From Eonycteris spelaea (taxonomy: Eukaryota; Chordata; Mammalia; Chiroptera; Pteropodidae): DNA of 64,000 bases. Positions 13,076 to 25,324 of the stretch are shown here, piece after piece. Made by a program: the position numbers and the translations under genes. Positions within the stretch are counted from its first letter, which is position 1, and each line of letters starts with the position of its first letter. The stretch covers positions 7,750,001 through 7,814,000 of the forward strand of contig PUFA01000027.1 of the NCBI GenBank assembly GCA_003508835.1. The letters are read 5' to 3'. The notes under the pieces were generated by a model. That model ran no database searches. It saw nothing but the letters and a program-made list of their open reading frames with translations, and had not been told where the DNA came from.

Positions 13076-14997
13076 CTCATATATCAATAACCACCCTAAG
13101 TGTAAATGAACTGAATTTACCAATTAAAAGGCACAGAGTAGTGGGATGAATTAAGAAAAACAAGACCCAACTACATGCTGCCTTCAGGAGACCCGTTTCA
13201 GCTATAAAGACAAACATAAACTCAGGGTGGAGGGGTAGAAGAAGATACTCCAAGAAAAGGCATCCAGAGAAAAGTGGGTATAGTCCTGATATCAGACAAA
13301 ACACATTTCAAGATAAAAAAAGGTAATGAGACAATGATGGATGTTTTCCAATGAAAAGGGAGACAACACATCAAGAAGACATAACACATCAATGTGTATG
13401 CACTCAACCTGGGAGCACCAAGATATATAAAGCAAATACTAACAGAACTAAAGAGAAACTGATGAAAATACAATTATAGTAGAGGAACCTAAATATTCCC
13501 ATTGACAGCAACAGATAGATCATGCAAACAGAAAATCAGTAAGGAAATATTGGCCTTGAATGACACGTTAGACCAAATAGACATAATTGACATTCACAGA
13601 CTTTTTCAACCCAGAACACCAGAATATACATTCTTCTCTAGTGGAACATTCTCAAAGACAGAGCGTATGTGGGTGCATACAACTATTCTCAACAAATTTG
13701 AGAAGACTGAAACCATACCAAGCGTATTCTCTACCATAACAGTTTGAAAATGGAAATCAACTGCAAAAGGAATGGTAGAAAAACTACAATACAAATATGT
13801 GGAGATTAAACAACATGCTACCCAACAACAACTGGGCCAAAGAAATAAAAGGAAAGACTGAAAGGTACACAGAGACAAATGAGAATAACAATATGACATA
13901 TCAAAAATTTGGGAATACAGTAAAGGTGGTAATAAGAAAGTTTGTAACATTACAGGCCTACCTCAAGAAACAAGAAAAATCTCAATCTAACATTTTAACT
14001 AAAAGAACTAGAAAAAGGAGAACAAATGAAGCCCAACATCAGCAAAAGATAGGAAATAATAAAATTTAGAGAATTAACAAAATAGAGAAAACTATGATAG
14101 AAAAAATGCAACAAGAACTAGTTATTTGAAAAGATTAATAAAGTTAACAAACTTCTGGCTAACCTCACTAAGGAAAAAAGAGAAAAGACTTAAATAAAAC
14201 AAAATCAGAAATGAACGAGAAGTTATGATGAACACTACAGAAATACAATAATATAGAAGAATATTATCAAAAGCTATATGCCACCAAATTAAACAACCTA
14301 GAAGACATGGAAAAATTCTTAGAAATATATAATCTTCCTAGACTGATTCATAAAGAATTGGAAAATCTAAATAGACTAATCAACAGTAAGGAAATAGAAA
14401 CAATGATCAAAAACCTCCCAAAAAGCAAAAGGCTAGGACTAGGTGGCTTCACTGGTAAATCCTACTGAATGTTTAAAGAAGATTTAATACCTGTCCTCAA
14501 CCTTTTCCAAAAAATTAAAGAAGAGGCAATAATTCTTAACTCATTTTATGAGGGCAACATTACCCTGATACCAATTGGCAAGGAGAACACACACACGCAC
14601 ACAAATTACTAGCCAATATCTCTCATGAATATAGATGCAAAAATCCTAAACAAAATACTAGGAAATTGAATACAACAACACAATTAAAAAGTAATACATT
14701 ATAAGCAAGTGAAGTCCATTTCAGGGCTGCAATGATAGTTCAATATATGTAAATTGATCAATGTGATACAACACATTAACAAAATAAAGGGAATCATGTA
14801 TCGGTAGATGCAAAAAAAGCATTTGATACAACATCCATTTATGATTAATACACTCAATACAATAATCACAGAAGGAAAGAACCTCAACAAAATAAAGGCC
14901 ATATATCATGCTCAATGATGAAAAATGGAAAGCTTTCCTCTAAGGTCAGTGAAAAGACAAGGATGTCAGCTCACACCATTGTTGCAAATGCTAAGAT
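13076..14997 (+). mobile_element. LINE-1 ORF2 remnant, 5' half (endonuclease and start of RT)
   Basis: ORF2 encodes the endonuclease/reverse transcriptase that drives target-primed reverse transcription. Endonuclease-domain sequence is readable at 13502-13747, including TPEYTFFSSGTFS; the segment that normally carries the catalytic Ser-Asp-His end of the domain reads STITV here, so it is inactive. Reverse-transcriptase sequence follows: NLPKSKRLGLGGFTGKSY near 14402, ISLMNIDAKILNKIL near 14616, and an Ala-Phe-Asp palm motif at 14819-14827. The sequence stops near 14997, before the catalytic Asp-Asp box, the Cys-rich domain and the 3' UTR. Multiple stops and frameshifts interrupt it. Confidence 0.92.
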
Positions 14998-15000
14998 CTC

Positions 15001-15116
15001 ATTTTTTTTTAGCCCAAGTAATATCCCATTGTATACATGCATCTCATCATGTTCATCCAATTGTTGATGGGCACTGAGGTTGCTTCCATATCTTGACTAT
15101 TGTAAATAATAAAGGG
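15001..15116 (-). mobile_element. Inverted L1 3' UTR fragment
   Basis: Beginning with a T-run, the + strand reads as the complement of the distal L1 3' UTR, including 'ttgcttccatatcttgac'. It abuts the broken end of the sense L1 at 14997 in the opposite orientation. No poly(A)/poly(T) tail of convincing length or target duplication is visible. Confidence 0.75.
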
Positions 15117-17429
15117 AGCCTTGTTAATAGCAAAATAGTAGAGTCAGTCTAAAAGGAAAATGCATAAATGTGTTCATTCAAAAGATTTAAAGTGAATAAA
15201 CATTATTTGTCATCTATTAACACAAATTGGAAGATATTGCAGTTCGGGTTGTGCCAAAGCATACTTTGAGCACTAAGTTAACATAGTATATTTCGGAAGT
15301 GATCCCAAAGAATATCAATTGGACAGTGGAGAAATGAAACAGGAAAGAAAGATGGGCAGTAAAGTATGTGTTATCAAGTGAATCACAACTGCAAGTAAAT
15401 GGGATAAGTACAATCTTGCTGGAGAACTCTAGAAAACTGTGTGGAACAGGCACTTTTGAGACCTCACTTAAGGAACCAGGGTTACCAGCTTCTATCAGTC
15501 ACTTGTTAAGGACTGCTGGTGGGGGTGAGGTGGCCCTTTATTTCTTGAGACTTCTGGCCTGCTGCCAGAGATGGGTGAGCTCTAGCGGTCAAAGGCAGCC
15601 CAAAGCAAAAAGAGATGCAGGTGCTGCTGGCAGTCTAAGTCAGGGCCATCCATGATAAGCACCTAGAAAACACTAGAGGCCCTGATCTCCACTAAGTTGA
15701 TGACTGTGCTTGATGGTGGGGGTTTGTTGATGGGAAAGGAATGAAATTGGGTCTATAAAACAAATTCCATTTATATACATTCTTTCTTAATGAAAATGTA
15801 TAAAAAAATACTAATAGAAGGTCTGGAATACAGAGATATAAGTAAATAATAAATAGTAATAAAAATGTTTTATGTAAATATGAAAAATGTTAATGATTTT
15901 CAGTTCTGGTTGTGGGTACACAGATGTTTGTGATGGCATTTTTAAAGTATTTTCCTAAAATTAAAATTAAAAAAAAATTCTTAAAGTAGAATCAAAAAGC
16001 CAACTAATCTTTTATTATTCAGCACACAATGAGAGGCTGAGATTAGAGATATGTATTATGAACTCCTTGAGATAAGGCATCTTACAACTTTGTTTGCCAG
16101 GAGATTTAAACAGAATCTTGACAGAAGTTCATAAAATAAATGACAGAATTAATTATGAATTCTAGCTGAAAAAGACATGTCTCTACAGAAATTCTAGGCC
16201 AAACATAAGCCAGCCTTTTTGACTTTAGTCACCATCAATGAATTGTCTCTAATTTCTCTAAATTACTTTGCTATTGACTGAGAAATTTAATGTTCATTCT
16301 TAATTGACTAGAGTATATAATACTAGTATCTAAAAGGTAAGATCTTGGTTAATTACAGCCATCATCTAGCGGATGTAACTAACCAATATTGCAGAAAATT
16401 TGAGAAGCCAGTTACTAGAGATTCTTCACAGGGCTCTATGTAATTAACAGTAAGTCTGTGAAGATGAGTGTTCTGCTTTTTATTACTTTGAGAAAATAAT
16501 CTTAGATGCAATTGTAAAGACCCCATATCTCAATCCTTATACAAAATTGTCAAAGAACAATAGGATATGTACTTCTTTTGTTGTTACTATGACAAAAGTA
16601 AGGTGTGCCAAATGTACCCTCTGAATATTAAGAATCACATTAGGGATGAGTAAACCATGGTGCTAACCCCATTCCAAAATGTACCAGGAAATAAATACTC
16701 CAACAGCTCATGAGACCAAGTTAAAGCAAACTTTAGGAAAAAACCTACTTTAGACAAACCAGTTCATGCTGTGTCGTCTAACCAGCAAGAAGTGCATTTC
16801 ATCAGCCTTATAATTAGATATTCTCCCATTTACCAAAGGCTGTAACAGTATTCTGTGAGTAATTAAGTATATTTTTTATTTGTCCTTTTGAAGGGAATAA
16901 CAGTGGTTAATTCAAAATGAAAAGGGAGAAGATGGAAATGCTTGAAATTATGTAGATAACTGTACTTAATGAAAAATATTGTTTGAACTAAACTCAAGAA
17001 ATACTGATTAAAAAAAGAAACACTGGTCTTCTCTTCCTTACATAATTATAATGTGAAGAAAATGTAGCTCTTCCTCTTTTAGGATGATAATTCCTTTGTG
17101 ATACTAACACCAGGAGTATTTTAAGAGTTGTAAAAATGTAGTACATTTCAAGCTACTGTCCAAAAATATGGCAAAACAAAATTTCAAAAGTCCACAGGGC
17201 ACATAACATTTTTTGTTGTATATAGTTTGCAGGTCTAAAAATGCACTAGTTGATATGCTTAGATCTTAGACAAGACAACCTTGCCAAAGTAAAGGACCAA
17301 AAACCAACCCCAGACTTACTACTGATTTAGTTTTTGCCTTAGGCATAATGCCAGTGTGTTCCAAGTTTTGCTTTTGAACTGGATGTTTCTGTGTCAACAT
17401 TCTTCAACTGCATATTGTGTGAACTTTAC
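15117..17429. other. Unassigned DNA, GC-richer island at 15.4-15.7 kb
   Basis: No named gene or repeat was recognised. The part 15400-15680 is richer in GC than its surroundings and holds an open + frame of 95 codons (15368-15655) without a recognisable domain. Its composition suggests an old LTR or retroviral internal fragment, but this is a guess. The rest is AT-rich. Confidence 0.3.
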
Positions 17430-17644
17430 CTAATTAGCAACTGAAAGGCATCCTGGAACTCAAACTGCTGAGTTTGTGTTATACACTCCTTTGCCCCAGA
17501 GCCTTTTGTACGGACACCTTGATCAAGAGTTGATTTATGTTGGTCAACTTGTAAGTGCTTAGTTTCTCCCAACTTTTGGTAGGCTTGCCTCACAAGATTT
17601 GAAGCTGCCAAAGTATTAGAATTGAAAGTATGAACAGACCGTCT
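17430..17644 (-). other. Possible coding exon or retrocopy fragment, unidentified
   Basis: On the minus strand an open stretch of 71 codons plus two bases runs exactly from a splice-acceptor-like 'ctactttttag' (ending at 17645) to a donor-like AG|GTAAAG (exon end 17430). In-frame stops lie immediately outside on both sides (TAG at the acceptor, TAA in the donor). The translation is rich in Gln, Lys and Thr, with parts such as LVRQAYQKLGETKH and ECITQTQQFEFQDAFQLL, which looks more protein-like than other frames here. I do not recognise the protein. Downstream of the donor another frame also reads plausibly for about 27 codons, so a decayed processed pseudogene is an equally valid reading, and a chance frame cannot be excluded. 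Confidence 0.3.
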
Positions 17645-19829
17645 CTAAAAAGTAGATACTCAGAATTCATGTCGTTTGTGTATATTCATATGGGTTGTAA
17701 CTAGGAGTATCTGTTACAGTGTGTTTCCCTTGTGAAAAGTTTTAGATCCTACTAACACCCATTTCCTGGAAAGAAAGTTTAGGGAGAAGAAAACTTGGGC
17801 AGCTATGACTGAAAAAGGACCTAAACAGAGTCACAGAATCTTGGCACATGAAAAGCTTAATTTTCTGTAAAAGTTTTTTAAGGAGAAATGTATGATTCCT
17901 CAGTAAAATTCCCCATCAAAAATAAAATTCAATTTTCACATAACATTTATTATTTTCTCTAAAGGAGAAAAATGTCCTACAAAACTAGATGCCTGCATAT
18001 TTCTTCACCCTCACAATTTCTGTTCCCTCTTTTCAGAAATTTTCTATATACAAATATTATCATGTATGTGTGAAACTGATATTTTGTTATGTTCAATTGT
18101 ATCTCAATAAAACTGGAAAAAATGATTAAGAGGAACATTCAAAATACCGTGTTTCCATGAACTCATGATTCTGAGAGTTTTTGAAGACTTCTGTACCTGG
18201 GAAAACTATTCATAACTACCTGGATTTTAAAAACTATTCTACTTAGTAAAGTGCTAAAAAGAAACTAACTTTTTCACCTTCATTTTAATTTTACTTTTGG
18301 GATATTTCCTCAACCTTACCTAGTAAAATCTTTGTGCAATATTTTTAAATTTCTACTACTATATTCTTAAGTGTTATTTCTTGTGTTCTGATTATTCCTG
18401 TTTTATAGCATCTTGTTTGTTTCCTGATTTCATTTTCTTCTATTATTTTTTGTTGTTTCTTTCATTTCATCTTTTCTCTCTCTTTTTAAATTATATGTGT
18501 GTGCTTTAGTTTATGTCTTTCATTTCAGGCTTTTCTGTGGATTATTTTTTGACAATTAAGAACTAAAAATTAAATTGGACATTCTCTAGGCACTCTGTAG
18601 GCGTTGCTCATTGAAAATATCAGTATCATTATTTTCTTTGGTTCTGGTGGGATTGATCAGAGAGGTATTCTCAAGTCTCCTTCCTATGAAATGAGTGTAT
18701 ACCCTTTTCTAGCATTCTTAGAGCTTCACGAAGAGAGGTTAAAGGTTTTCCACCTCAATACAAAGCTATCTATTTATGCCTCCCTGTTTCAGCAGACCTC
18801 TTCGCCTCCCCGCTTAATTATGTCTAGAGTCCCACATCTCTCTGCTTTAACTTCTTCTGAGAGTAACTTCCAGTTTCCTGTGTGAAAGAAGAATAACAGT
18901 GACACAGAAACGTATTTCTGAAAATGCAAAACATTTTCTGTACATAGGGAAGAGGTTCAGTACATGGTTAGTTTATGCTTTTAATTATATTATTCAAATA
19001 CATATTCAAGTAACATTTTCTTTAATTCAGTGGTCAAAGGCAGAGGTCAAAGGCTTTTTTCCTGAGTGTACCTCATTTCACTAATTATTCTGAAAATTAT
19101 TAGACTTTCAAAATGAAGACTCCTTTTTTCATTGTTAAGATTTTTTTTTCTTTTTGAAATGTGATTATTATTTTGTATAGTTTCTCAAGAAAGCTATACT
19201 GACTATATTATTTAGCTACCATAATTATCACTTTGGTCATTATAGCTCAAAGCCTTCCTTATGGTATTCTCTGTATGTTTCTATCATTTGTCCTTTAGAC
19301 CATAGATTTTATTTTGTGCATTTTTAATTTAACCTACTGCTCCAATGTGAATTTTTAGTTCAGCTAATGCTGATTTAATTTCATGTTTTCCTTTTTTAAA
19401 TAGCATTTTTAAAAAATCTTATATATAGTACTTGCTTATTTTGAGATAAAATTCAAATATCATTAGAAAATAAAAAGTGAGAAGAAAATTACTATATTTT
19501 GCATCTTATATGTCTTATATTTCTAGGATATATCTCTGTAAAGTTTGATAGATTAAAGTATGTACTGCCTTTTTTATTTTTTGATGAGTATTGCCAAACT
19601 GCAAAGAGGCTGTACCTAACCAGGATTCCACATACAGAGTGTGAGAGAGCAGGCTTATCCACGCTGTCACTTACAGCAGCACGTAGCTAACTCCTGGAAC
19701 TGTGGGAAGACAGGGGCAGTTAACTATTTCATGAAAAATATGACACAGGCAAGATTACTATAGAACATAGAGATGATACTTCTTTGCCAGAAGGATTGCT
19801 GTGCAGACAAAATATAGGTACTATTACAT
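17645..19829. other. Unassigned AT-rich DNA, perhaps antisense HAL1/L1 at 18.3-18.9 kb
   Basis: The pyrimidine-rich block 18340-18880 is reminiscent of the antisense 5' region of very old L1/HAL1 elements, but I could not fix specific landmarks. Nothing else was recognised. Open + frames at 18604-18885 and 18899-19084 have no domain. Confidence 0.3.
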
Positions 19830-19834
19830 GTGAT

Positions 19835-20515
19835 TAAACATTTCAATTTTGGCTAATATGATAGGTAAAAATTTAGCTTCTCATTGCTATTTAAATTTTT
19901 AAGGTTAAACATTTTCTCATATTTCTTTAACCACTGTATAACACTTTCAGTGACCTACCTATTGATAAACTATTCACTTTTTAACACTGTTGTTAAACAT
20001 TTTTCTTAATCTGTTAGAGATTTTATGTTAAAAAATGAAGAAAATTCTATCAAAAAGCTTTTTCCAGTTTTTCTTTGTTGTGTGACCTAGTTTTTGGTGT
20101 CATTTTATTTGCTACATGGGACAATTAATTATGATGAAGCTATAAGGCTTCTTTATGGCTTGAGTTTTTTACTTTCTTAGGCCTCTTCATTCCACATTTT
20201 ATTTTAGTACTCCGCACAATTTTATTGTTATTCACAACTATGTGTTTGATATATCTGTAATTTATTTCAAAGTCTGAAGACAAATTTATTATTCCTGTCT
20301 TCCAAATGCTAATAGTATTTCCAAACACCTCCTGTTTTCTTCATTGTTTCCTCACTGATTTGAAATGCTCCCATTATCATATTCTAAACAATCACGTAAA
20401 CTTTTGTTTGTTTCAAAACTTCTATCCAGTGATTTTTCTATACATCCACAGTTTTGCACACCTCCAGTTGTGCCACTACTTGGTTGTTTTTAAAGTGATG
20501 TTTACCTAGTAGAAC
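19835..20515 (-). mobile_element. Very old L1 fragment, ORF2 3' part (antisense)
   Basis: On the + strand, diverged complements of the ORF2 3' end appear in the right order: the 'ttttctcatatttctttaa' area (19911), then 'tgatttgaaatgctcccatt' (20357). The divergence is clearly greater than in the L1 that follows at 20.76 kb, so this is an older insertion. Confidence 0.6.
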
Positions 20516-20761
20516 CACATTCCCTCTTTATCACAATGACTATTTACAGAGGTATTTCCATGTAAGTGCTAGAATCCATTTATATGATTTAGGAATGTCC
20601 TACTGCATATTTCACTACCACTTAATCATATGGATTAATGTAAGGATAATAATGTGTATAAAGTGGATTAATGAACATATAGAATAATTTAGGAAAAAAA
20701 TTACCTGTTTACGTTTAAATAAGTAATTTTTTCATTTAGAAAAACTCCCTTAGAAAAATTC

Positions 20762-22826
20762 AAAAAAAAATTTTTTAAATTTATTGGGGTAACATTAATA
20801 ACATTAGACATTTCAAGTGTGCAATTCTATAATACATCATCTGTATATTGCATTATATGCTCACCACACAAAGCCTAGTCTCCTTCTGTCACCAAAGGTG
20901 ATCCCCTTTACACTCTCATCCTCCTCCCCACGACCCCTCACCTCTGGTAACCACCATAGATACTGTTATCTGTGTCTATGAGTTTGTTCATTGGTTGCTT
21001 TTGGTTTTATATCCCACATGAGTGAAATCATATGGTTCTTGTCCTTTTCTGTCTAACTTATTTCACTGAGCATAATAATCCTAAGATCCATTTATATTCT
21101 TGTAAAAGGCAGTATTTCATCCTTTCTTATGGCTGAGTAGTTTCCATTCTTTATCCAACCATCCATCAAAGGACACCTAGGTTGTTTCCATGTCTTGGCT
21201 ACTCTTAATAATGCTGCAATGAACATAGGGACACATATATCTTTAAGAATAAATGTTTAGAAAGTTTTGGGGTAGATAATCAAAAGAACAATTACTGGGT
21301 CATACGTTAATTCTATTCTTAATATTTTGAGGAATGTTCATACTATTTTCCACAGTGGCTGTAGCAATTTACATTCCCACTAGCAGTGTATGAATATTCC
21401 CTTTTCTCTACATCCTTTCTATCACTTGCTATTTTATGTCTTATTGATAATAACCAATCTAATGGATGTGAGGTGGTATCTCACTGTACTTTTGATTTGA
21501 ATTTTCATTATAGCTAGTGAAGTTGAGCATCATTTCACATATCTGTTAGCCATGTGTATGACTTCCTGGGAGAAGTGTCTGTTTAGATTCTCTGCCCATT
21601 TTTTTAACTGAATTTTGTTGTTGCTGAGTTGTATGAATTCTTTATATAGTTTGGATATTAGCCCATAATCAGAGGTATTGTCTACAAATATATTCTCCTA
21701 TTTGGTTGATTGCCTTTTAGTTTTGTTGATGGTTTCCTTTGTTGTGCAGAATCTTTTTAATTTGATGTAGTCCCATTCATTTATTTTTGTCTTTACTTCT
21801 CTTGCCTTTGGGGTCATGTTCACAAAAACTTCTTTGAGACCAGGGTCCATAAGTTCAGTCACTATGTTTTCTTCTATGTATTTTAATGTTTCAGGTCATA
21901 TATTTGTCTTTAACCCATTATGAGTTAACTTTTGTGTATGGTGTCAAATAGAAGTCTCATTTCATTCGTTTGCATGTGGTTCTCCAATTTTCTTAATACC
22001 ATTTATGGAGGCTTTCCTTTCTTCATCACATGTTTTTGGCTCCTTTGTCAAAAATTAGTTGCCCATATACATGTGTGTTTATTTCTGGGTTCTCAAATCT
22101 GTCCATCGGTCTGTGTGTCTGTTTTTCTGCCAATATCATACTGTTGTCATTAGCGTAGTTTTATAATATAGTTTGTAGTTTTATAATATAGTTTGTAGTT
22201 TTATAATATAGTTTGGAGTGTGATACTTCTGGCTTTGTTTTTTTTTCCTCAGGATTGCTTTGACTACTGATCTTCTGTGGCTCATATAAATTTGATAATT
22301 TTTTTTATTCTATTTCTTTGAAAAATACCATTGCAAATTTGATGGAGATTACATTAAATCTGTATATCGCTTTACGTGATATGGCCATTTTAATTATGCC
22401 GGTTCTTCAAATTCACGAACACAGAATATCTTTCAATTTCTTTGTGTTTACTTCAATTTTTGTCAATGCTGTCTTATAGTTTTCAGTGTTTAGGTCCTTC
22501 ACTTCCTTTGTTAAGTTTATTCATAGTATTATATCCTTTTTGTAACAATTGCAAATGGAATTGTTTTCTTCATTTCTTTTCAGATATTTCACTGTTAGTA
22601 TATAGAAATGTAACAGATTTTTGCACACTTTGTATCCTGCAACTTTGTTTGTTTGTTGCTTCTAATAGTCTTTTGGTGGAATCTTTAGGGTTTTCTATAT
22701 AAAGAATAATGTCATCTGAAAAAAGGGACAATTATACTTTTTCATTCCCAATGTAGATGCCTTTTATTTCTTTCTCTTGCTTGACTGCTCTTGCTAGAAC
22801 TTCTAGTACTAGGTTGAATAACATTG
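20762..22826 (-). mobile_element. LINE-1, 3' UTR and ORF2 3' part (antisense, 5' truncated)
   Basis: The + strand starts with 'tttattggggtaacatt', the complement of an L1 3' terminus. It proceeds through the 3' UTR (to about 21600), including 'gaaatcatatggttctt', and then the 3' half of ORF2 (about 21600-22826), ending at 'taggttgaataacattgg'. This 3' UTR type is one I associate with bat genomes (inference). Coding frames on the minus strand are broken by stops and indels. A 20-bp triplication lies inside at 22155-22214. Confidence 0.92.
22155..22214. repeat. Three perfect tandem copies of a 20-bp unit
   Basis: The unit 'gtagttttataatatagttt' occurs at 22155-22174, 22175-22194 and 22195-22214 with no mismatch. 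It lies inside the antisense L1 ORF2, where one copy is expected, so it is a local expansion after or during insertion. Confidence 0.97.
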
Positions 22827-22834
22827 GTAGTTCC

Positions 22835-23024
22835 AAAAAAGTCATGAGAAGTATCAAAGTATAGCACAAGGAACACAGTTAATATTGTAATAAGTATTCA
22901 TGGTGTCAGATGGATACTAGATTTATCTGGGTGTTCAATTTATAAATTATGTAAATGTCTGAACACTATGCTGTGCACTTGAAATTATGTCAACTGTATT
23001 AAAAACTATTACTAAAAAAAAAAA
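22835..23024 (+). mobile_element. L1 3' end with poly(A) tail
   Basis: Sense-strand terminal L1 3' UTR, with 'caaggaacacagttaatatt' near the start and 'gtgcacttgaaattatgtc' near the end, finishing in an A-run at 23014-23024. It is very short, as in extreme 5' truncation. It sits tail-out next to the antisense L1 ending at 22826. Its terminal sequence differs from that element's, so it is a separate insertion of another subfamily. Confidence 0.8.
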
Positions 23025-23029
23025 TGAAG

Positions 23030-23615
23030 GAAAAGAGGCAAATATCCCATGCAGAAGAATTCTGAATAATTATGTATATATTCTGTTTCAAGGAGGAGAT
23101 ATACTCCCTATTATGTAATAGATATATTTATATCTTTCAGGTCAAGGGTGAATAATGGGGAAAAATGAAGATTAACTCTACATTGGAACTATCTAAGCCA
23201 GGGGGTTAAGGGTCAGCATCAACATTAATTTATGTGGATGATAGTTATCCTAGACATGAAGCAAAAAAAAAAAGTGGCCTTCTACCTCTGTGGTCTTCCT
23301 CCCAGTAACTTGTAACCTCATTGTTATCATCAGAAAAACATCAGATAAATCCCAATGGGGCAGGTTACAAAATACCTGATGGAGACAGAAAAACTTTGGA
23401 ACAGAAAAAGTACATTAGGAAAAAACTAAAGAAATATGAATTATGATTTTAGTTAACAATAGTATCAATATGGTACACTAATTATAATGTATCTATCATG
23501 CTAATGTGAAATGGTAATAATATGAGAAACTGGATATGAGATACATGAGGATATTTGGTACTGTTCAATTTTTCTGAAAATCTAAAAACTTTTCTAACAT
23601 CAAGTTTCTTTGACA
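23030..23615 (+). mobile_element. L1ME-type 3' UTR (sense)
   Basis: The ordered blocks 'cctctgtggtcttcctccca' (23286), 'aaaaacatcagataaatccc' (23333), 'ttggaacagaaaaagtac' (23396) and 'gttcaatttttctgaaaatc' (23563) match the long 3' UTR of old L1ME elements. The same family occurs in reverse at 57785-58470 and, more decayed, at 32600-33110. Confidence 0.7.
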
Positions 23616-24635
23616 AATTACATATTTAAATAAGTGACTGACTTGTGGGAATTTACCTTAAAATTACTTAATGTATAGTGAAATGCTGATGTTAAAAATT
23701 GGAAACAAAATACCAAATATGATAGTGGCTCAGTAAATTACAGCACAATTACACTGTGCAGTAATCAAAGAGTATATTGTAGAATATTAAAATAGTGAAA
23801 AGCTTATGGGCTAATGTGTTGAAGAAAATGGATAAAAATTTGTACAGTATAATTCCAAATTTAATAAGAGACCTTATTTTTAAAATGATGGCTTGAGAAA
23901 TCACATAGTTTTCTTCTTGCTACATGCTGTTGCATAAAGTTGATTCTGAAGCATCAATTTTTTTGTTGCTGTTGCTTGCGTTACATTTTATTTATTTCAT
24001 GTAGTGGCTTGGTTAGGATGTTTAAAAGTTTTAATTATTCTGCAAAATTATAAAAATGAATTTGGATTTTATTTGTACTTTTGTCATGATTTGTATTTGA
24101 AGTGATAATGTTTAGACAATCGTATTTTAATTTAATATAAGCCCCATTTCTCTTGATCTACTAATTCAGAGTTCTATAATTAATCAAAATGTCCGGCTTT
24201 AGAAATCGATATGTGTAGTCATTAAAAGTCTAACTATTCTGCTAATAATTTTCAAATTGATGCTAAATGGTTACTTTTTGTTTATTTGAAGGCTAACTTA
24301 CTGTTAAAGAAAAATCAAACATCTCTCTATGATGTCAATTAAAATCCGAGCTGATATTAATAGTTCAAGAGAGTTTAAATCTAACTTTCTATTTTAGTTG
24401 TAACTTTGAGTCTATTTGATCAGATTATTTAAAACAAGAAAAATGCGTTCCTAGCTAATATATTTCCCTTCAATTTGTAGCTAACAGTATAAACTCTTTC
24501 AAATATTAAAAGCACATAAAATTTCACAATCACTGTACCTATATGTCCAGTATAACAAGGTTAAATTTTACCATATTTTCTCAAAAATTTTAAAGACGAA
24601 AACTTACAATTAAAAGTGCTTTCTTCTTATCCCTT
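23616..24635. other. Unassigned AT-rich DNA
   Basis: The part around 23700-23870 ('ggctcagtaaattacagcac') could be another scrap of old L1 3' region, but it is too short to call. The remainder shows nothing recognisable. Confidence 0.3.
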
Positions 24636-24639
24636 TGCT

Positions 24640-24880
24640 TTCACAAAGATAGGCAATAACTTGATGTGTACCATGCCTGTACACTTCTAAATAATTTCAG
24701 GTTATCTGTTACCGTACATACTTTTGTGTGTTTTAAAGATTTACATAAATTGAATAATCCCATTTATATCTTTTTGTGACCTTATCCAATATTATATTTG
24801 AGACTTATTCATGTTTGTAAATATAGTTGAAATTAATTGAAGTTTATTAAATGTATAAATATGCTATATTCGTTATCCTT
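24640..24880 (-). mobile_element. Possible old L1 3' UTR fragment
   Basis: Pyrimidine-rich + strand sequence with the order of blocks seen in complements of old L1 3' UTRs ('acataaattgaataatccc', 'gagacttattcatg'). It is weakly supported and too diverged for a subfamily. Confidence 0.35.
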
Positions 24881-24949
24881 ATTCCTGTAGATGAACATAA
24901 AATGCATAGCCTTATTTAATCTGCAAAAGTATAATAAAGTCTGCTATTT

Positions 24950-25058
24950 TCTGATACAGCATTCATCCTGTGTTAGAGATAAGAAAACTGAGGCTTAAAC
25001 CATTTAAGTAATTGACCACATTTAGGCTAGTGAGTGCTGAAGCTGAGATATGAAACAC
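24950..25058 (-). mobile_element. MIR SINE fragment
   Basis: The + strand holds the complement of the MIR core: 'gataagaaaactgaggctta' near 24980, followed by the usual decayed remainder through about 25055. MIR is a tRNA-derived SINE inactive since before the placental radiation. Confidence 0.75.
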
Positions 25059-25324
25059 ATAGTTCACGATAGAAAACAATTACTGATTGAAATGCCTTCC
25101 TTTGCTGATGGTTCAATAAGGCTTGGGAGTATTGAAGTAATATGTATTGCTAGTTTACAGATTTCATAAAATAATTAAGGGACAACAGTAATATGAAGAA
25201 AACAAAGTAGAAGACAATTGGAAATGAGTTATAAATGCAATCATAAACTGAAATCTTTTCCATATGCCCAAGATTTATTTCCTGATGATTTATCAGCTGA
25301 ACACTCAATGTGAAAATCCAAATT

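Noticed and set aside
12661..13950. Antisense frames of 75-139 codons
   Set aside because: Shadows of A-rich L1 coding and spacer sequence on the opposite strand.
22155..22214. Regular 20-bp repeats suggesting a CRISPR-like array
   Set aside because: Units are directly tandem with no spacers and sit inside a mammalian L1.
22835..23024. Twin-priming (5' inversion) joining the antisense L1 at 20762-22826 with this sense tail
   Set aside because: Both pieces contain an L1 3' terminus, and the termini are of different subfamilies; a single twin-primed insertion would have only one.
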